Positions 1 to 7,826 of a stretch of DNA of 64,000 nucleotides are shown here, in pieces. Source of the DNA: Marinoscillum sp040222955 (GTDB lineage Bacteria; Bacteroidota; Bacteroidia; Cytophagales; Cyclobacteriaceae); the NCBI RefSeq assembly GCF_040222955.1, contig NZ_JAVKCA010000007.1, positions 62,001 through 126,000 on the forward strand. The letters run 5' to 3'. Position 1 is the first letter of the stretch; every line of letters begins with the position of its first letter. The position numbers were made by a program, and so were the translations under genes. The notes below the pieces were generated by a model. It did not search any database, was not told where the DNA came from, and saw only the letters and a program-made list of their open reading frames with translations.

Positions 1-689
1 TCATCCATTTCGATAAAACCTACCGCGTGTTCAATGTTCTTAGCCACAGGGTCCTTTGGGGATACCTGTATACGTATGGCATTGGTCACTAATGAATAAG
101 CTAGTTTTTTGATCTCAGGGTTGATGGTGGCGGAGAAAAACAGGGTCTGACGTTTCTTCGGCAGGTGCTGCATAAGGTCCCTAATGTCCTTGATAAATCC
201 CAAATCAAGCATATGATCTGCTTCATCCAGAATGAGCGTATCCACATCTTTGAGCACCAATGCCCCCTGACTGACCAGGTCAAACATTCGACCAGGAGTT
301 GCCACTACCACATCCACGCCCTTGCCCAGCTGTGTTATTTGTGAATCCTGTTCGACTCCACCATGCACGCAAAGGGTTTTCACCTTCGTAAACTTACCCA
401 AAGTGTCAAAGGCACTGGTGATCTGAAGGGCCAGCTCGTGAGTAGGTGCCATTACCAGGCAGCTCACCCGCTCACTACGTTTGCTGGATTTCCGCTCATC
501 AATCATACTTATGACAGGAATGGCAAAAGCAGCAGTCTTCCCGGTGCCAGTCTGAGCAATGGCCAGCACATCCTCCCCTTTCAGCACCGCTGGAATGGTT
601 CTGAACTGTATGTCTGTTGGCTTCTTATAACCCAACTCCTTAATGCTTCTTTTAAGTGCATCCCCGATGCGGTAGTCTTCAAACTTCAT
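1..689 (-). CDS. DEAD-box RNA helicase, N-terminal part (runs off the left edge)
   Basis: This is an ATP-dependent RNA helicase of superfamily 2. About 229 residues are present; the rest lies beyond base 1. In the reverse reading the protein starts MKFEDYRIGD. It shows the Q-motif region (GYKKPTDIQ, residues 20-28), the P-loop AQTGTGKT (45-52), ATPGR (130-134), LDEADHMLD with the DEAD box at 155-158, and a SAT motif. Motif Ia reads PTHELA (82-87) where PTRELA is usual, so the conserved Arg is His84. The start codon at 687-689 follows a TATCTTTG -7 element at 706-713 on the same strand. The second RecA domain cannot be seen. It differs in sequence from the complete helicase at 4838-6556 and is not a fragment of it. 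Confidence 0.9.
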   Translation of the reverse strand, partial: MKFEDYRIGDALKRSIKELGYKKPTDIQFRTIPAVLKGEDVLAIAQTGTGKTAAFAIPVISMIDERKSSKRSERVSCLVMAPTHELALQITSAFDTLGKFTKVKTLCVHGGVEQDSQITQLGKGVDVVVATPGRMFDLVSQGALVLKDVDTLILDEADHMLDLGFIKDIRDLMQHLPKKRQTLFFSATINPEIKKLAYSLVTNAIRIQVSPKDPVAKNIEHAVGFIEMD

Positions 690-705
690 ATCAATGCGAA
701 AGCTG

Positions 706-713
706 CAAAGATA
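706..713 (-). promoter_or_regulatory. TAnnTTTG -7 element for the left-edge helicase
   Basis: The minus strand reads TATCTTTG, matching the Bacteroidota -7 consensus TAnnTTTG, 17 nt upstream of the helicase start. I see no convincing -33 TTTG at the usual distance. Confidence 0.5.
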
Positions 714-788
714 GCGTGTTATTACAGTTTAGGGCTCCGTTTTCATTCTTTACCAAAGAGATGACCAGAGGATGAGCACACATGTCTT

Positions 789-819
789 GCCCAAATATAT
801 TTCAGGTTGATATTTGGGC
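789..819. other. Perfect 10-bp hairpin in a divergent intergenic region
   Basis: GCCCAAATAT (789-798) pairs perfectly with ATATTTGGGC (810-819) around an 11-nt loop, and a T-rich stretch follows on the plus strand. It lies between the helicase start at 689 and the floA start at 963, which are transcribed away from each other, so it terminates neither gene. It may be a 5' leader structure for floA, an operator, or the terminator of a short unannotated transcript. The other 220 or so bases of this interval show nothing else I can support. Confidence 0.4.
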
Positions 820-962
820 TTCCATCTTTTAATCAAAAAACAGTTACCGAGGTAGCTTCTGACTTTTGAGGCTCAGAGAAATGGATAATATTTACCTGCC
901 TATTCACTAAACTAACCCGGGTAAAGTCTACATTACACGGTAAACCATTACGGACCTTATTT

Positions 963-1859
963 ATGCCTGTTACTACCCTTATTATCATTGGTGCCGTATT
1001 GGCAGGTTTGTGGTTCTTTACTTTCATCTTCCCCATCAGTCTTTGGATTAGTGCCATTTTCTCCGGGGTTCAGGTCAATCTCCTCGATCTGGTATTCATG
1101 CGCTTCAGGAAAGTACCTCCCGCGCTCATTGTGAAGTCTCTGATTCTTGCCACCAAAGCCGGTATCAAAGACGTGGACACGGCCAAACTGGAAACCCATT
1201 TCTTGGCCCACGGCAACCTTATGAAAGTTATTAAGGCACTGATAGTGGCTGACAAGGCCAATCTCAATATGAATTTCCAACAAGCCACAGCCATTGACCT
1301 GGCGGGCAGAGATGTATTGGAGGCCGTTCAGGTATCGGTCACACCCTATATCATAGTTGTACCTGCCATCACGGGAGTCTCAGTGGACGGTATCCAGCTA
1401 ATCGCTGAGGCCAGAGTGACCGTGCGAACCAACCTTCAGCAATTGGTGGGTGGTGCCGGTGAGGAAACCATACAGGCAAGGGTTGGCCAGGGGATCATTT
1501 CCCGAATTGGTGAAGCTACGAACTACATGGAAGTACTGGAAAAGCCGGAGGAAATCTCAAAAAGAGTATTGGCCAATGGGCTGGATGCGGGTACAGCCTT
1601 CGAGATCCTATCCATCGACATTGCTGACATCAACATTGGTAGGAATATTGGCGCGATTCTCCAGATTGATCAGGCGCAGGCAGACCTGGTCATTGCCAAT
1701 GCCAAAGCGGAAGAAAGAAGGGCCATGGCCGTGGCGCTGGAACATGAGATGCTTGCCAAAATACAAGAAGCACGTGCTCAGGTGATAGAGGCCGAATCTG
1801 AAATACCTGCAGCGCTTTCAGAAGCATATCGAAAAGGCAACTTCTACAAATCCAATTAA
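963..1859 (+). CDS. floA: Flotillin-like membrane scaffold protein FloA, short C-terminus
   Basis: FloA proteins are bacterial flotillins that organise functional membrane microdomains. The 298-residue product has an N-terminal hydrophobic segment (about residues 4-32) with the FIFPISLW pattern of the family. The SPFH-like core follows, containing VGGAGEETIQARVGQG and DIADINIGRNIGA, and then an Ala/Glu-rich helical region (QAQADLVIANAKAEERRAMA). The family is usually about 330 residues and continues past the EIPAALSEA motif with a region such as GIMDYYKMKNIQAD. Here the protein stops soon after with GNFYKSN. Other frames downstream do not encode the missing tail, so this looks like a genuine short form, not a simple frameshift. 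The gene is alone, transcribed away from the helicase, and ends at a bidirectional terminator. Confidence 0.9.
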   Translation: MPVTTLIIIGAVLAGLWFFTFIFPISLWISAIFSGVQVNLLDLVFMRFRKVPPALIVKSLILATKAGIKDVDTAKLETHFLAHGNLMKVIKALIVADKANLNMNFQQATAIDLAGRDVLEAVQVSVTPYIIVVPAITGVSVDGIQLIAEARVTVRTNLQQLVGGAGEETIQARVGQGIISRIGEATNYMEVLEKPEEISKRVLANGLDAGTAFEILSIDIADINIGRNIGAILQIDQAQADLVIANAKAEERRAMAVALEHEMLAKIQEARAQVIEAESEIPAALSEAYRKGNFYKSN

Positions 1860-1949
1860 TCAGCATAGCCCCTATCAGTTGAATTTCGTTTGAGTCTTTG
1901 AGTATACACACTCAAATCAAAACCCCGGTTAGAAAATAAGGCACAAAAA

Positions 1950-1975
1950 AAAGCCATTGACGAATCAATGGCTTT
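1950..1975. terminator. Bidirectional terminator between floA and the cold-shock gene
   Basis: AAAGCCATTGA and TCAATGGCTTT form a perfect 11-bp stem around CGAA, with an A-run on the left and a T-rich stretch on the right. It can serve both the plus-strand floA and the minus-strand cold-shock gene. Confidence 0.85.
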
Positions 1976-1999
1976 CATTTTTATGTATTCGGAGGAGAA

Positions 2000-2194
2000 T
2001 TAGTCAACCAACTCTACGTTGACTGCATTCATTCCTTTTCTTCCTTTTTCTACATCAAATTTTACTTTGTCATTCTCACGGATATCATCCACAAGGCCAC
2101 TCTCGTGAACAAAGATGTCTTCACTTGAGTCATTTGGTTTAATAAAACCAAAACCTTTGGAGTTATTAAAGAATTTTACTGTTCCTTCTTGCAT
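2000..2194 (-). CDS. Cold-shock domain protein (CspA family)
   Basis: This 64-residue OB-fold protein binds single-stranded RNA or DNA and acts as an RNA chaperone in cold-shock and growth responses. The RNP1 motif KGFGFI is at residues 13-18 and RNP2 DIFVH at 26-30. The length fits a single cold-shock domain. The C-terminal GRKGMNAVNVELVD resembles the end of the cold-shock domain in larger Bacteroidota proteins that carry a basic N-terminal extension. A gene for such an extension without the domain lies about 2 kb away at 4244-4489. A -7 element at 2335-2342 implies a leader of roughly 130 nt, as in other cold-shock mRNAs. Confidence 0.95.
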   Translation of the reverse strand: MQEGTVKFFNNSKGFGFIKPNDSSEDIFVHESGLVDDIRENDKVKFDVEKGRKGMNAVNVELVD

Positions 2195-2334
2195 TGTACT
2201 AGATTATTATTAATTGTAATGTTTCTTGTTTGAATGCTCAATTTTCAACTAAAATGAGCGATAAGGAAGGTGTAAGGATCAAATATTGAATCGTGTGGAT
2301 TTAATACGTAAAGGTTTACTCCTGCTTTACGAGG

Positions 2335-2342
2335 CAAAGATA
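2335..2342 (-). promoter_or_regulatory. TAnnTTTG -7 element and long leader of the cold-shock gene
   Basis: The minus strand reads TATCTTTG about 140 nt upstream of the cold-shock start, predicting a long untranslated leader (about 2195-2328). The rest of the 375-bp gap up to 2569 holds the divergent promoter of the ABC-F gene and otherwise nothing I can assign. Confidence 0.5.
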
Positions 2343-2538
2343 TAGTTTAATTTATTAGAAGCCCTCTTTATTTAAAACATTCTTGAAGGTGGGTTAAAGA
2401 AGGTAACTAACACTTCCACACCAAAAAGGCCCAATTCACGGCCCAAACCGCCAAAAGAGGCCTTCCCACCACTCTCATTGGACATTCAAATTAATTTCAG
2501 GAATACCGTTAAATTTAGTTTTTGGCTGGTAGAATCTT

Positions 2539-2546
2539 TACTTTTG
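2539..2546 (+). promoter_or_regulatory. TAnnTTTG -7 element that sets the ABC-F start
   Basis: TACTTTTG lies 23 nt upstream of the ATG at 2570. An in-frame TTG at 2522 would sit upstream of this element, so the ATG at 2570, preceded by AAGGGAG, is the better start. Confidence 0.55.
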
Positions 2547-2569
2547 CACCTCGAAAACCAAGGGAGCAT

Positions 2570-4171
2570 ATGATTTCAACTCAAAATATATCACTTCAGT
2601 ACGGCAAAAGGGTTCTTTTTGATGAAGTAAACGTAAAATTCACTGGCGGTAACTGCTATGGCATAATTGGAGCTAATGGTGCTGGTAAATCCACTTTTCT
2701 TAAGATTCTCTCCGGAGAGATTTCACCCAATTCAGGATCTGTACATATAGAGCCTGAAAAGCGTATGGCTGTGCTCAAGCAGAATCACTTTGAGTATGAT
2801 GAATTTCAGGTGTTAGATACCGTGATGATGGGCCATGACAAGCTTTGGGCCAACATGAAGGAGAAGGAAGCCCTGTATTCGAAACCTGATTTTTCAGAAG
2901 CCGATGGCAACAGGGTTTCTGACCTGGAAGCGGCATTTGCTGAGATGGATGGATGGAATGCTGAGTCTGATGCCGCAGCCCTACTGAGTGGCCTGGGTAT
3001 TGTGGAAGCTGACCACTACCGGATCATGGGCGAGTTGAGTAATCAGCAGAAAGTAAGGGTATTGCTGGCTCAGGCCCTTTTTGGCAACCCTGACATCCTG
3101 ATTCTGGATGAGCCAACCAACGACCTGGACCTGAAAACCATCGAGTGGTTGGAAAACTATTTGTTAGATTTTAAAAATACGGTGATCGTTGTATCTCACG
3201 ACAGACACTTTCTGGATACAGTATGTACGCACATCGCCGATGTGGACTTTGGGGCGATTAAAATTTATACAGGAAATTACACCTTCTGGTACGAGTCCAG
3301 TCAGTTGGCATTGACCCAACGGTCTTCAGCCAATAAGAAAGCAGAGGAAAAGAAGAAGGAATTGCAGGAGTTTATTGCCCGCTTCAGCGCCAATGCGTCT
3401 AAATCCAAGCAGGCTACCTCCAGAAAGAAACTGCTTGAAAAGATCAATGTGGACGATATTCAGCCTTCCAATAGAAAATATCCGGCAATCATCTTCAACC
3501 AAAGTCGTGAGGCCGGCGATCAGATTTTGGAAATCAAGGGGCTTACCAAGAGCATTGATGGAAACACACTCTTCAAGGATTTTGATCTTTTTGTAAACAA
3601 AGGGGAGAAAATCGCCTTTGTTGGTGACAATACTCTTGCGCTCACTACCCTTTTTAAAATCTTGATGGGAGAAGCCAAAGCGGACTCTGGTACTTTTAAG
3701 TTTGGTCAAACGGTGACAACCGCCTATTTACCCAACGAAAATGCCGAGTTTTTCAAAAGTGATGAAAATTTGATCGACTGGTTGAGAGAGTTCTCTCCAG
3801 GAGAAAAGGATGAAGTATACATCCGCGGGTTCCTCGGTAAAATGCTCTTTTCAGGTCAGGAAACACTGAAAAAATGTAATGTACTCTCGGGAGGTGAAAA
3901 AGTGAGGTGTATGCTCAGCCGCATGATGCTGCAGGAAGCCAATGTAATGGTCTTGGATGATCCTACGAATCACCTGGATTTGGAATCCATCACAGCGCTC
4001 AATAATTCCTTGAAGGATTTTCCGGGCACACTCCTATTCACTTCTCATGACCACACGTTTACGCAAACCATCGCTGATCGTATCATAGAGATCTCACCGA
4101 ATGGGTTCATAGATAAACTTGGAACCTATGATGAGTACCTGGAAAGCAAACGTGCTGCCGAACTGATTTAA
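2570..4171 (+). CDS. ABC-F family ATPase (YbiT-like) with degenerate second ATPase site
   Basis: ABC-F proteins are soluble ATPases with two nucleotide-binding domains that act on the ribosome in translation control or antibiotic protection. This one is 533 residues from the chosen start. Domain 1 has a good P-loop (GANGAGKST) and Walker B (LILDEPTND), but its signature reads ELSNQQ instead of LSGGQ. A charged linker rich in Lys/Glu follows. Domain 2 has a good signature (VLSGGEK), but its P-loop reads GDNTLALTTL, lacking the conserved Lys, and its Walker B reads VLDDPTNHLD, with Asp at the catalytic Glu position. From memory, related Bacteroidota proteins share this asymmetry, so it is probably a family trait and not damage. 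No transmembrane segments. The gene stands alone and ends at a bidirectional terminator. Confidence 0.92.
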   Translation: MISTQNISLQYGKRVLFDEVNVKFTGGNCYGIIGANGAGKSTFLKILSGEISPNSGSVHIEPEKRMAVLKQNHFEYDEFQVLDTVMMGHDKLWANMKEKEALYSKPDFSEADGNRVSDLEAAFAEMDGWNAESDAAALLSGLGIVEADHYRIMGELSNQQKVRVLLAQALFGNPDILILDEPTNDLDLKTIEWLENYLLDFKNTVIVVSHDRHFLDTVCTHIADVDFGAIKIYTGNYTFWYESSQLALTQRSSANKKAEEKKKELQEFIARFSANASKSKQATSRKKLLEKINVDDIQPSNRKYPAIIFNQSREAGDQILEIKGLTKSIDGNTLFKDFDLFVNKGEKIAFVGDNTLALTTLFKILMGEAKADSGTFKFGQTVTTAYLPNENAEFFKSDENLIDWLREFSPGEKDEVYIRGFLGKMLFSGQETLKKCNVLSGGEKVRCMLSRMMLQEANVMVLDDPTNHLDLESITALNNSLKDFPGTLLFTSHDHTFTQTIADRIIEISPNGFIDKLGTYDEYLESKRAAELI

Positions 4172-4191
4172 ACATAGTGGCATGGAATAAA

Positions 4192-4226
4192 AAAAGGCCA
4201 TTCTAACAATTTTAGAATGGCCTTTT
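4192..4226. terminator. Bidirectional terminator after the ABC-F gene
   Basis: A perfect 14-bp stem pairs 4192-4205 with 4213-4226 around a 7-nt loop, with A and T runs at either end. It separates two convergent genes. Confidence 0.9.
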
Positions 4227-4243
4227 ACTTTTAGAAGGGTTAT

Positions 4244-4489
4244 TTATTGGTTTTCATCTTTCTTTTCGTCCTTCTTCTCATCTTTCTTTTTGTCTTTGGC
4301 CTTTGGCGGCTCTGGTGGCTCGTCACTGAAGTTGCCAAACTCATCTACATAGACAATCATATCATCCAAAGTTCCCCCCTTGTCATTATTTTCCTGACGT
4401 TCCTTTTTCTTCTCTTGCTTCTCCTTCTTCTTCTGGAGCTTTTTCTTCTCCTTCTGTTTTTTGATAAAGCTATTTTGTGATCTTGCCAT
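4244..4489 (-). CDS. Small lysine-rich protein resembling the N-terminal extension of cold-shock proteins
   Basis: This 81-residue protein is extremely basic and probably disordered at both ends. It starts MARSQNSFIKKQKEKKK, continues with a Lys/Glu coiled stretch, then has a conserved-looking centre (LDDMIVYVDEFGN, about residues 40-53) followed by a Pro-rich stretch, and finishes with a KKDE repeat. In many Bacteroidota the same layout (MARSQ, basic helix, LDDM-YVDE-GN) precedes a C-terminal cold-shock domain in one protein; this is from memory of the family. Here the cold-shock domain is absent, although a single-domain cold-shock gene lies at 2000-2194. The predicted leader is long and structured. 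Codon use within the KKDE repeat is repetitive. RNA binding is plausible but not shown. Confidence 0.75.
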   Translation of the reverse strand: MARSQNSFIKKQKEKKKLQKKKEKQEKKKERQENNDKGGTLDDMIVYVDEFGNFSDEPPEPPKAKDKKKDEKKDEKKDENQ

Positions 4490-4578
4490 AATTGTAGAAA
4501 TATTAAATGTAAAACATGCTGCCCTATCCCTCCCCGGATGTGCCGGGTAAGTCCAGCATTCAGGCTTATTAAAATAAA

Positions 4579-4640
4579 GGGCTCATCAGTACTTTAGAAG
4601 AAAGATATTAAGTTGTTGTTAATCAACTTTTTATGAGCCC
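4579..4640 (-). promoter_or_regulatory. Nested stem-loop in the leader of the lysine-rich protein gene
   Basis: GGGCTCAT (4579-4586) pairs with ATGAGCCC (4633-4640), and inside it AAGTTG (4610-4615) pairs with CAACTT (4624-4629). A short CCCGG/CCGGG hairpin lies closer to the gene (4533-4547). All fall between the predicted promoter at 4694-4701 and the start codon at 4489, so they would be part of a leader of about 200 nt. Confidence 0.45.
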
Positions 4641-4693
4641 AAATGAACAAAAGCGATGATAATGCAACATTATCTATTGCCGCTTTCATACTG

Positions 4694-4701
4694 CAAAGAT
4701 A
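4694..4701 (-). promoter_or_regulatory. TAnnTTTG -7 element for the lysine-rich protein gene
   Basis: The minus strand reads TATCTTTG, about 205 nt upstream of the ATG. The intergenic stretch 4490-4837 thus holds this promoter, a structured leader, and the terminator of the next gene. Confidence 0.45.
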
Positions 4702-4789
4702 AACTTTTTCCGATGGTTTCCAGAGATGATCTACCCACAGAGTTTGGCGCTCAGGTCAACTGATTGATTTACGCAGGGTTAGGGCATAA

Positions 4790-4824
4790 AAAAGCGTTCC
4801 CCACTGGTTGTCGGGAACGCTTTT
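4790..4824 (-). terminator. Terminator of the DEAD-box helicase gene
   Basis: AAAAGCGTTCCC (4790-4801) pairs with GGGAACGCTTTT (4813-4824). On the minus strand the stem is followed by a U-run, 14 nt after the helicase stop codon. Confidence 0.85.
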
Positions 4825-4837
4825 CGGCTCTGAAATC

Positions 4838-6556
4838 TTATCTTCTTCTACTTGATCTTCTTCCGAAATCCTTCTTGGGTCGAGCCGAACGGCGTCCGCC
4901 ACCTCCACCACCGGATCCGTAGCTCTTCTTAGGTCCTGAAGGACGTTTGGATCGTTGTCCACCATCGTCATCCCTATTGACACGAATGCTGCGACCTTCT
5001 ATCTCCACACCTTCAAACTTCAGGTTCATCCCCTTATCGTGTCCATTGTCCACATCAAAGTAAGCACAGTTTTTCTGCAGTGATAGCTCACCAAAGTACT
5101 TTCTATCCACGCCTGATACATCAGACAAGAAGTGAATAATGTCAGCGTTGGTCATACCGTCGATACTCCCAATATTGACAAAATAGCGGTGAAACTTGCT
5201 CTTGTCGCGCTGATCCGGAGATCCACCCGCTGCCTCATTGAGGTTGTTACTATCACCACTCTGGCTCATAATGTGATCCAGCTGGGTAGTGATCAAACGC
5301 TTCAGGAGATCATCCTTGCTCAGGTCAGCAAAGCGACCCTGCATGTCTTGTAGGATAGCATCTGCCTGATCATCCACCTTCGTATTGATGATGAAATTGG
5401 CCCAGTTGTGAATGCGGTTGGACTTAAGCGCTTCCAAAGTGGGAACTTCTATTCGCTCGAATTTAACTTTGATTTTCCTTTCAAGTTCTTCTATTCTACG
5501 GCCCTCCCTTGGGTTGATAAAAGCCAGGGAAATACCTTTCTTTCCTGCTCTTCCGGTACGCCCACTTCGGTGCGTATAACTTTCGAGCTGATCCGGTAGT
5601 GTGTGGTGGAGCACGTGGGTGAGGTCATTTACATCGATCCCTCTGGCCGCCACATCGGTTGCAATAAGCAGCTGCATGGACCGTGTTTTGAATCGCTTCA
5701 TTACCGCGTCTCGTTGTGCCTGGGACAGATCTCCATGCAGTGCTTCCACTCCATAGCCAATTGCACTCAGATCATCCGCAATTTCCTGTGTTTCGCGCTT
5801 GGTGCGACAAAACATGATTCCCCTCATTTCGGGTTGCATATCCAAAAAGCGACGTAACGCGGGTATCTTATTGCCCGTTTTGGTGGTTACGTACTGATGA
5901 GTGATGTCCTTGTTACTTTTCTCTTCACTGTTTACAGAAACTTCCAACGGAGAGTCCATGTACTTTTTCACGATCCGTCTGATCTCAGCGGGCATGGTGG
6001 CTGAAAAAAGCCAGGTGACCCTTTCGTCCAGGGTATGGGATAATATGGTGTCTATGTCTTCCTTGAAGCCCATATTGAGCATCTCGTCAGCTTCATCCAA
6101 TACCACATACTTGACACTGTCCAGGTTGACTGCCTTGCGCTTAATCAAGTCAATCAGTCGGCCAGGAGTGGCTACTACGATCTGAGTTGGTTTTTTGAGG
6201 GCTTTTATCTGATTCATGATAGCCGCTCCGCCATACACCACCTCTATGTTGATGGCTTTATTGTTTCTGGAAAAATCCATGAGTTGCTTGGCTGTTTGCT
6301 GACCAAGCTCTCTGGTAGGTGCCATGATCAATGCCTGAGTAGCTTTATTGTTCTCATCGATTAAATCAATCAATGGAAGGCCAAAAGCGGCAGTTTTACC
6401 CGTACCTGTCTGAGCCAAGCCGATAAAGTCGGTTGGGTTTTGGGTAAGGAGCATCGGAATGGCTTTTTCCTGGATGGGTGTTGGGTTCTCAAACCCAAGT
6501 TGATCAAGAACTTCAATAATTGATGCTGAAAGTCCTAGTTTGCTGAAATTATTCAA
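4838..6556 (-). CDS. deaD: DEAD-box RNA helicase with DbpA-type RNA-binding domain and Arg/Gly tail
   Basis: This 572-residue ATP-dependent RNA helicase resembles DeaD/CsdA, which remodels structured RNA in ribosome assembly and at low temperature. All core motifs are present: P-loop AQTGTGKT (48-55), PTRELG, ATPGR, DEADEML, SAT, HGDLSQAQRD, IATDVAARGID and HRSGRTGRAG. After the helicase core comes a linker, then a DbpA/CsdA-type RNA-binding domain (about residues 450-525: FVNIGSIDGMTNADIIHFL to IEGRSIRVN). The C-terminal tail is rich in Arg, Gly and Ser, as in helicases that bind RNA nonspecifically. A TACCTTTG -7 element lies 23 nt upstream of the start. It forms a cold-adaptation neighbourhood with the cold-shock gene and lysine-rich protein, but it is monocistronic. 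Confidence 0.95.
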   Translation of the reverse strand: MNNFSKLGLSASIIEVLDQLGFENPTPIQEKAIPMLLTQNPTDFIGLAQTGTGKTAAFGLPLIDLIDENNKATQALIMAPTRELGQQTAKQLMDFSRNNKAINIEVVYGGAAIMNQIKALKKPTQIVVATPGRLIDLIKRKAVNLDSVKYVVLDEADEMLNMGFKEDIDTILSHTLDERVTWLFSATMPAEIRRIVKKYMDSPLEVSVNSEEKSNKDITHQYVTTKTGNKIPALRRFLDMQPEMRGIMFCRTKRETQEIADDLSAIGYGVEALHGDLSQAQRDAVMKRFKTRSMQLLIATDVAARGIDVNDLTHVLHHTLPDQLESYTHRSGRTGRAGKKGISLAFINPREGRRIEELERKIKVKFERIEVPTLEALKSNRIHNWANFIINTKVDDQADAILQDMQGRFADLSKDDLLKRLITTQLDHIMSQSGDSNNLNEAAGGSPDQRDKSKFHRYFVNIGSIDGMTNADIIHFLSDVSGVDRKYFGELSLQKNCAYFDVDNGHDKGMNLKFEGVEIEGRSIRVNRDDDGGQRSKRPSGPKKSYGSGGGGGGRRSARPKKDFGRRSSRRR

Positions 6557-6578
6557 AAATATTGTGTTAAATGAGGCA

Positions 6579-6586
6579 CAAAGGTA
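6579..6586 (-). promoter_or_regulatory. TAnnTTTG -7 element for the DEAD-box helicase
   Basis: The minus strand reads TACCTTTG 23 nt upstream of the ATG at 6556. No clear -33 element. Confidence 0.5.
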
Positions 6587-6721
6587 GCCAGAACCAACGT
6601 ATAAGTTGGGTTATTCAATTATTTAGTTTAAATCACACGGGAAATGGATTCATTTTAATCCCTTAACAATTTACTTGTGATTCTTTTTTTATAGATTCCG
6701 TTGTCTAAAATTTAATTTCCA

Positions 6722-7798
6722 ATGGACGCAGGACGAATTCTTGAAATTGTGACCGTGCTGGTACTCAGCAGCTACTTCCCCATCCTTACATATTCCTTTT
6801 TCAGGTATCGGCTTACACGTAAACAGCAGGAGTTGGAGTTGCTCCTGGATCGGGTAAATTTGCTCAAAAATCGACCTGGGGCTGTAAAGGAGCACATGGC
6901 CAGGGAATTCACTTCACGTGATTATTTCTTGCCAGTCACTTTTGTGACGTTTATCACCTTTGTAGGAATGGTGATATTATTAGCCTCCTGGGTGATCTAT
7001 GGCCTGCCGGGTGCTCACAATCCTGATGGTTACCGAAGTGTCATATTCTCTGGCAGCGCCTTTTGGGAAACCGCTAGCGTCTACTCGATAGAAAAGCGCA
7101 ATCTTGCAGTGGTTGCTTTTTCCATCATGGGGAGCTTCATAGGAGCCTCTCAATACATTTATCGACGATTTTCCACCATTGACCTCACACCCGGTAACTT
7201 TTTTTCTGTGGGTATTCGCATGGTCAATGCTGCCTTGATTTCCTTAATGTTAGCATTTTTAAGCAAAGACGTTGGATTTTCAGAAGGCAACCATATTCTC
7301 GCAATCTCCTTTTTGGTGGGCTTGTTTCCAGAACGAGGCATGCGACTTCTATTAAATAAGGTAAAATTCTTCCCGAAAGAGGAAGATGAATTCAAAAATC
7401 GGCCGGTGGATGTGGTGGAAGGAATCAGTGCCCTTCATAAACAAAGGCTAGCAGAAGTTGGTATTGATAATATTCAGAATCTCGCCTATTTCAATTTCCT
7501 AATTCTGATAATTAAAACCCCCTTTCCGGTGCAAATGCTTTTGGATTGGACAGCTCAGGCCAAGCTGGTGGTTGAATTTCAGCACGAATTTGAGCTTCTA
7601 CAAAAAGCGGGGATACGTAACGTATTGGATTTTCTGGATGCTCTACAAAATGGCACCAATCGCCTTGAGGAAATTGCTCAGATCACCGGTATCAGCCGGT
7701 TGGCGTTGGAAGTCAATCATGAAAACCTCCGAAATGATCAGTCCGTGCAACTATTGGTTCATTTCAAATCGGAGTTGGAAACGTTTCGGGTGGAATAG
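6722..7798 (+). CDS. Multi-pass membrane protein with cytoplasmic helix-hairpin-helix-like C-terminus
   Basis: The 358-residue product is not from a family I can name. Hydrophobic segments occur near residues 9-27, 70-93, 127-147, 163-181 and 188-205. Between the first two is a charged helical stretch (RLTRKQQELELLLDRVNLL). The C-terminal half is soluble. It has two similar pieces, LAEVGIDNIQNLAYFN and LQKAGIRNVLDFLDAL, each followed by a helix and the second by IAQITGISRLALE. Both resemble helix-hairpin-helix or SAM-like units, which often mediate DNA or protein contacts. A Bacteroidota-type signal peptide is absent. The gene is transcribed away from deaD and meets the exonuclease gene tail to tail. 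Function unknown. Confidence 0.75.
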   Translation: MDAGRILEIVTVLVLSSYFPILTYSFFRYRLTRKQQELELLLDRVNLLKNRPGAVKEHMAREFTSRDYFLPVTFVTFITFVGMVILLASWVIYGLPGAHNPDGYRSVIFSGSAFWETASVYSIEKRNLAVVAFSIMGSFIGASQYIYRRFSTIDLTPGNFFSVGIRMVNAALISLMLAFLSKDVGFSEGNHILAISFLVGLFPERGMRLLLNKVKFFPKEEDEFKNRPVDVVEGISALHKQRLAEVGIDNIQNLAYFNFLILIIKTPFPVQMLLDWTAQAKLVVEFQHEFELLQKAGIRNVLDFLDALQNGTNRLEEIAQITGISRLALEVNHENLRNDQSVQLLVHFKSELETFRVE

Positions 7799-7826
7799 CA
7801 GTGTCATATGAAATTAGATTTTGCTT

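Noticed and set aside
2522..2569. Upstream TTG start for the ABC-F gene
   Set aside because: A good -7 element at 2539-2546 and a purine-rich site before ATG 2570 favour the later start.
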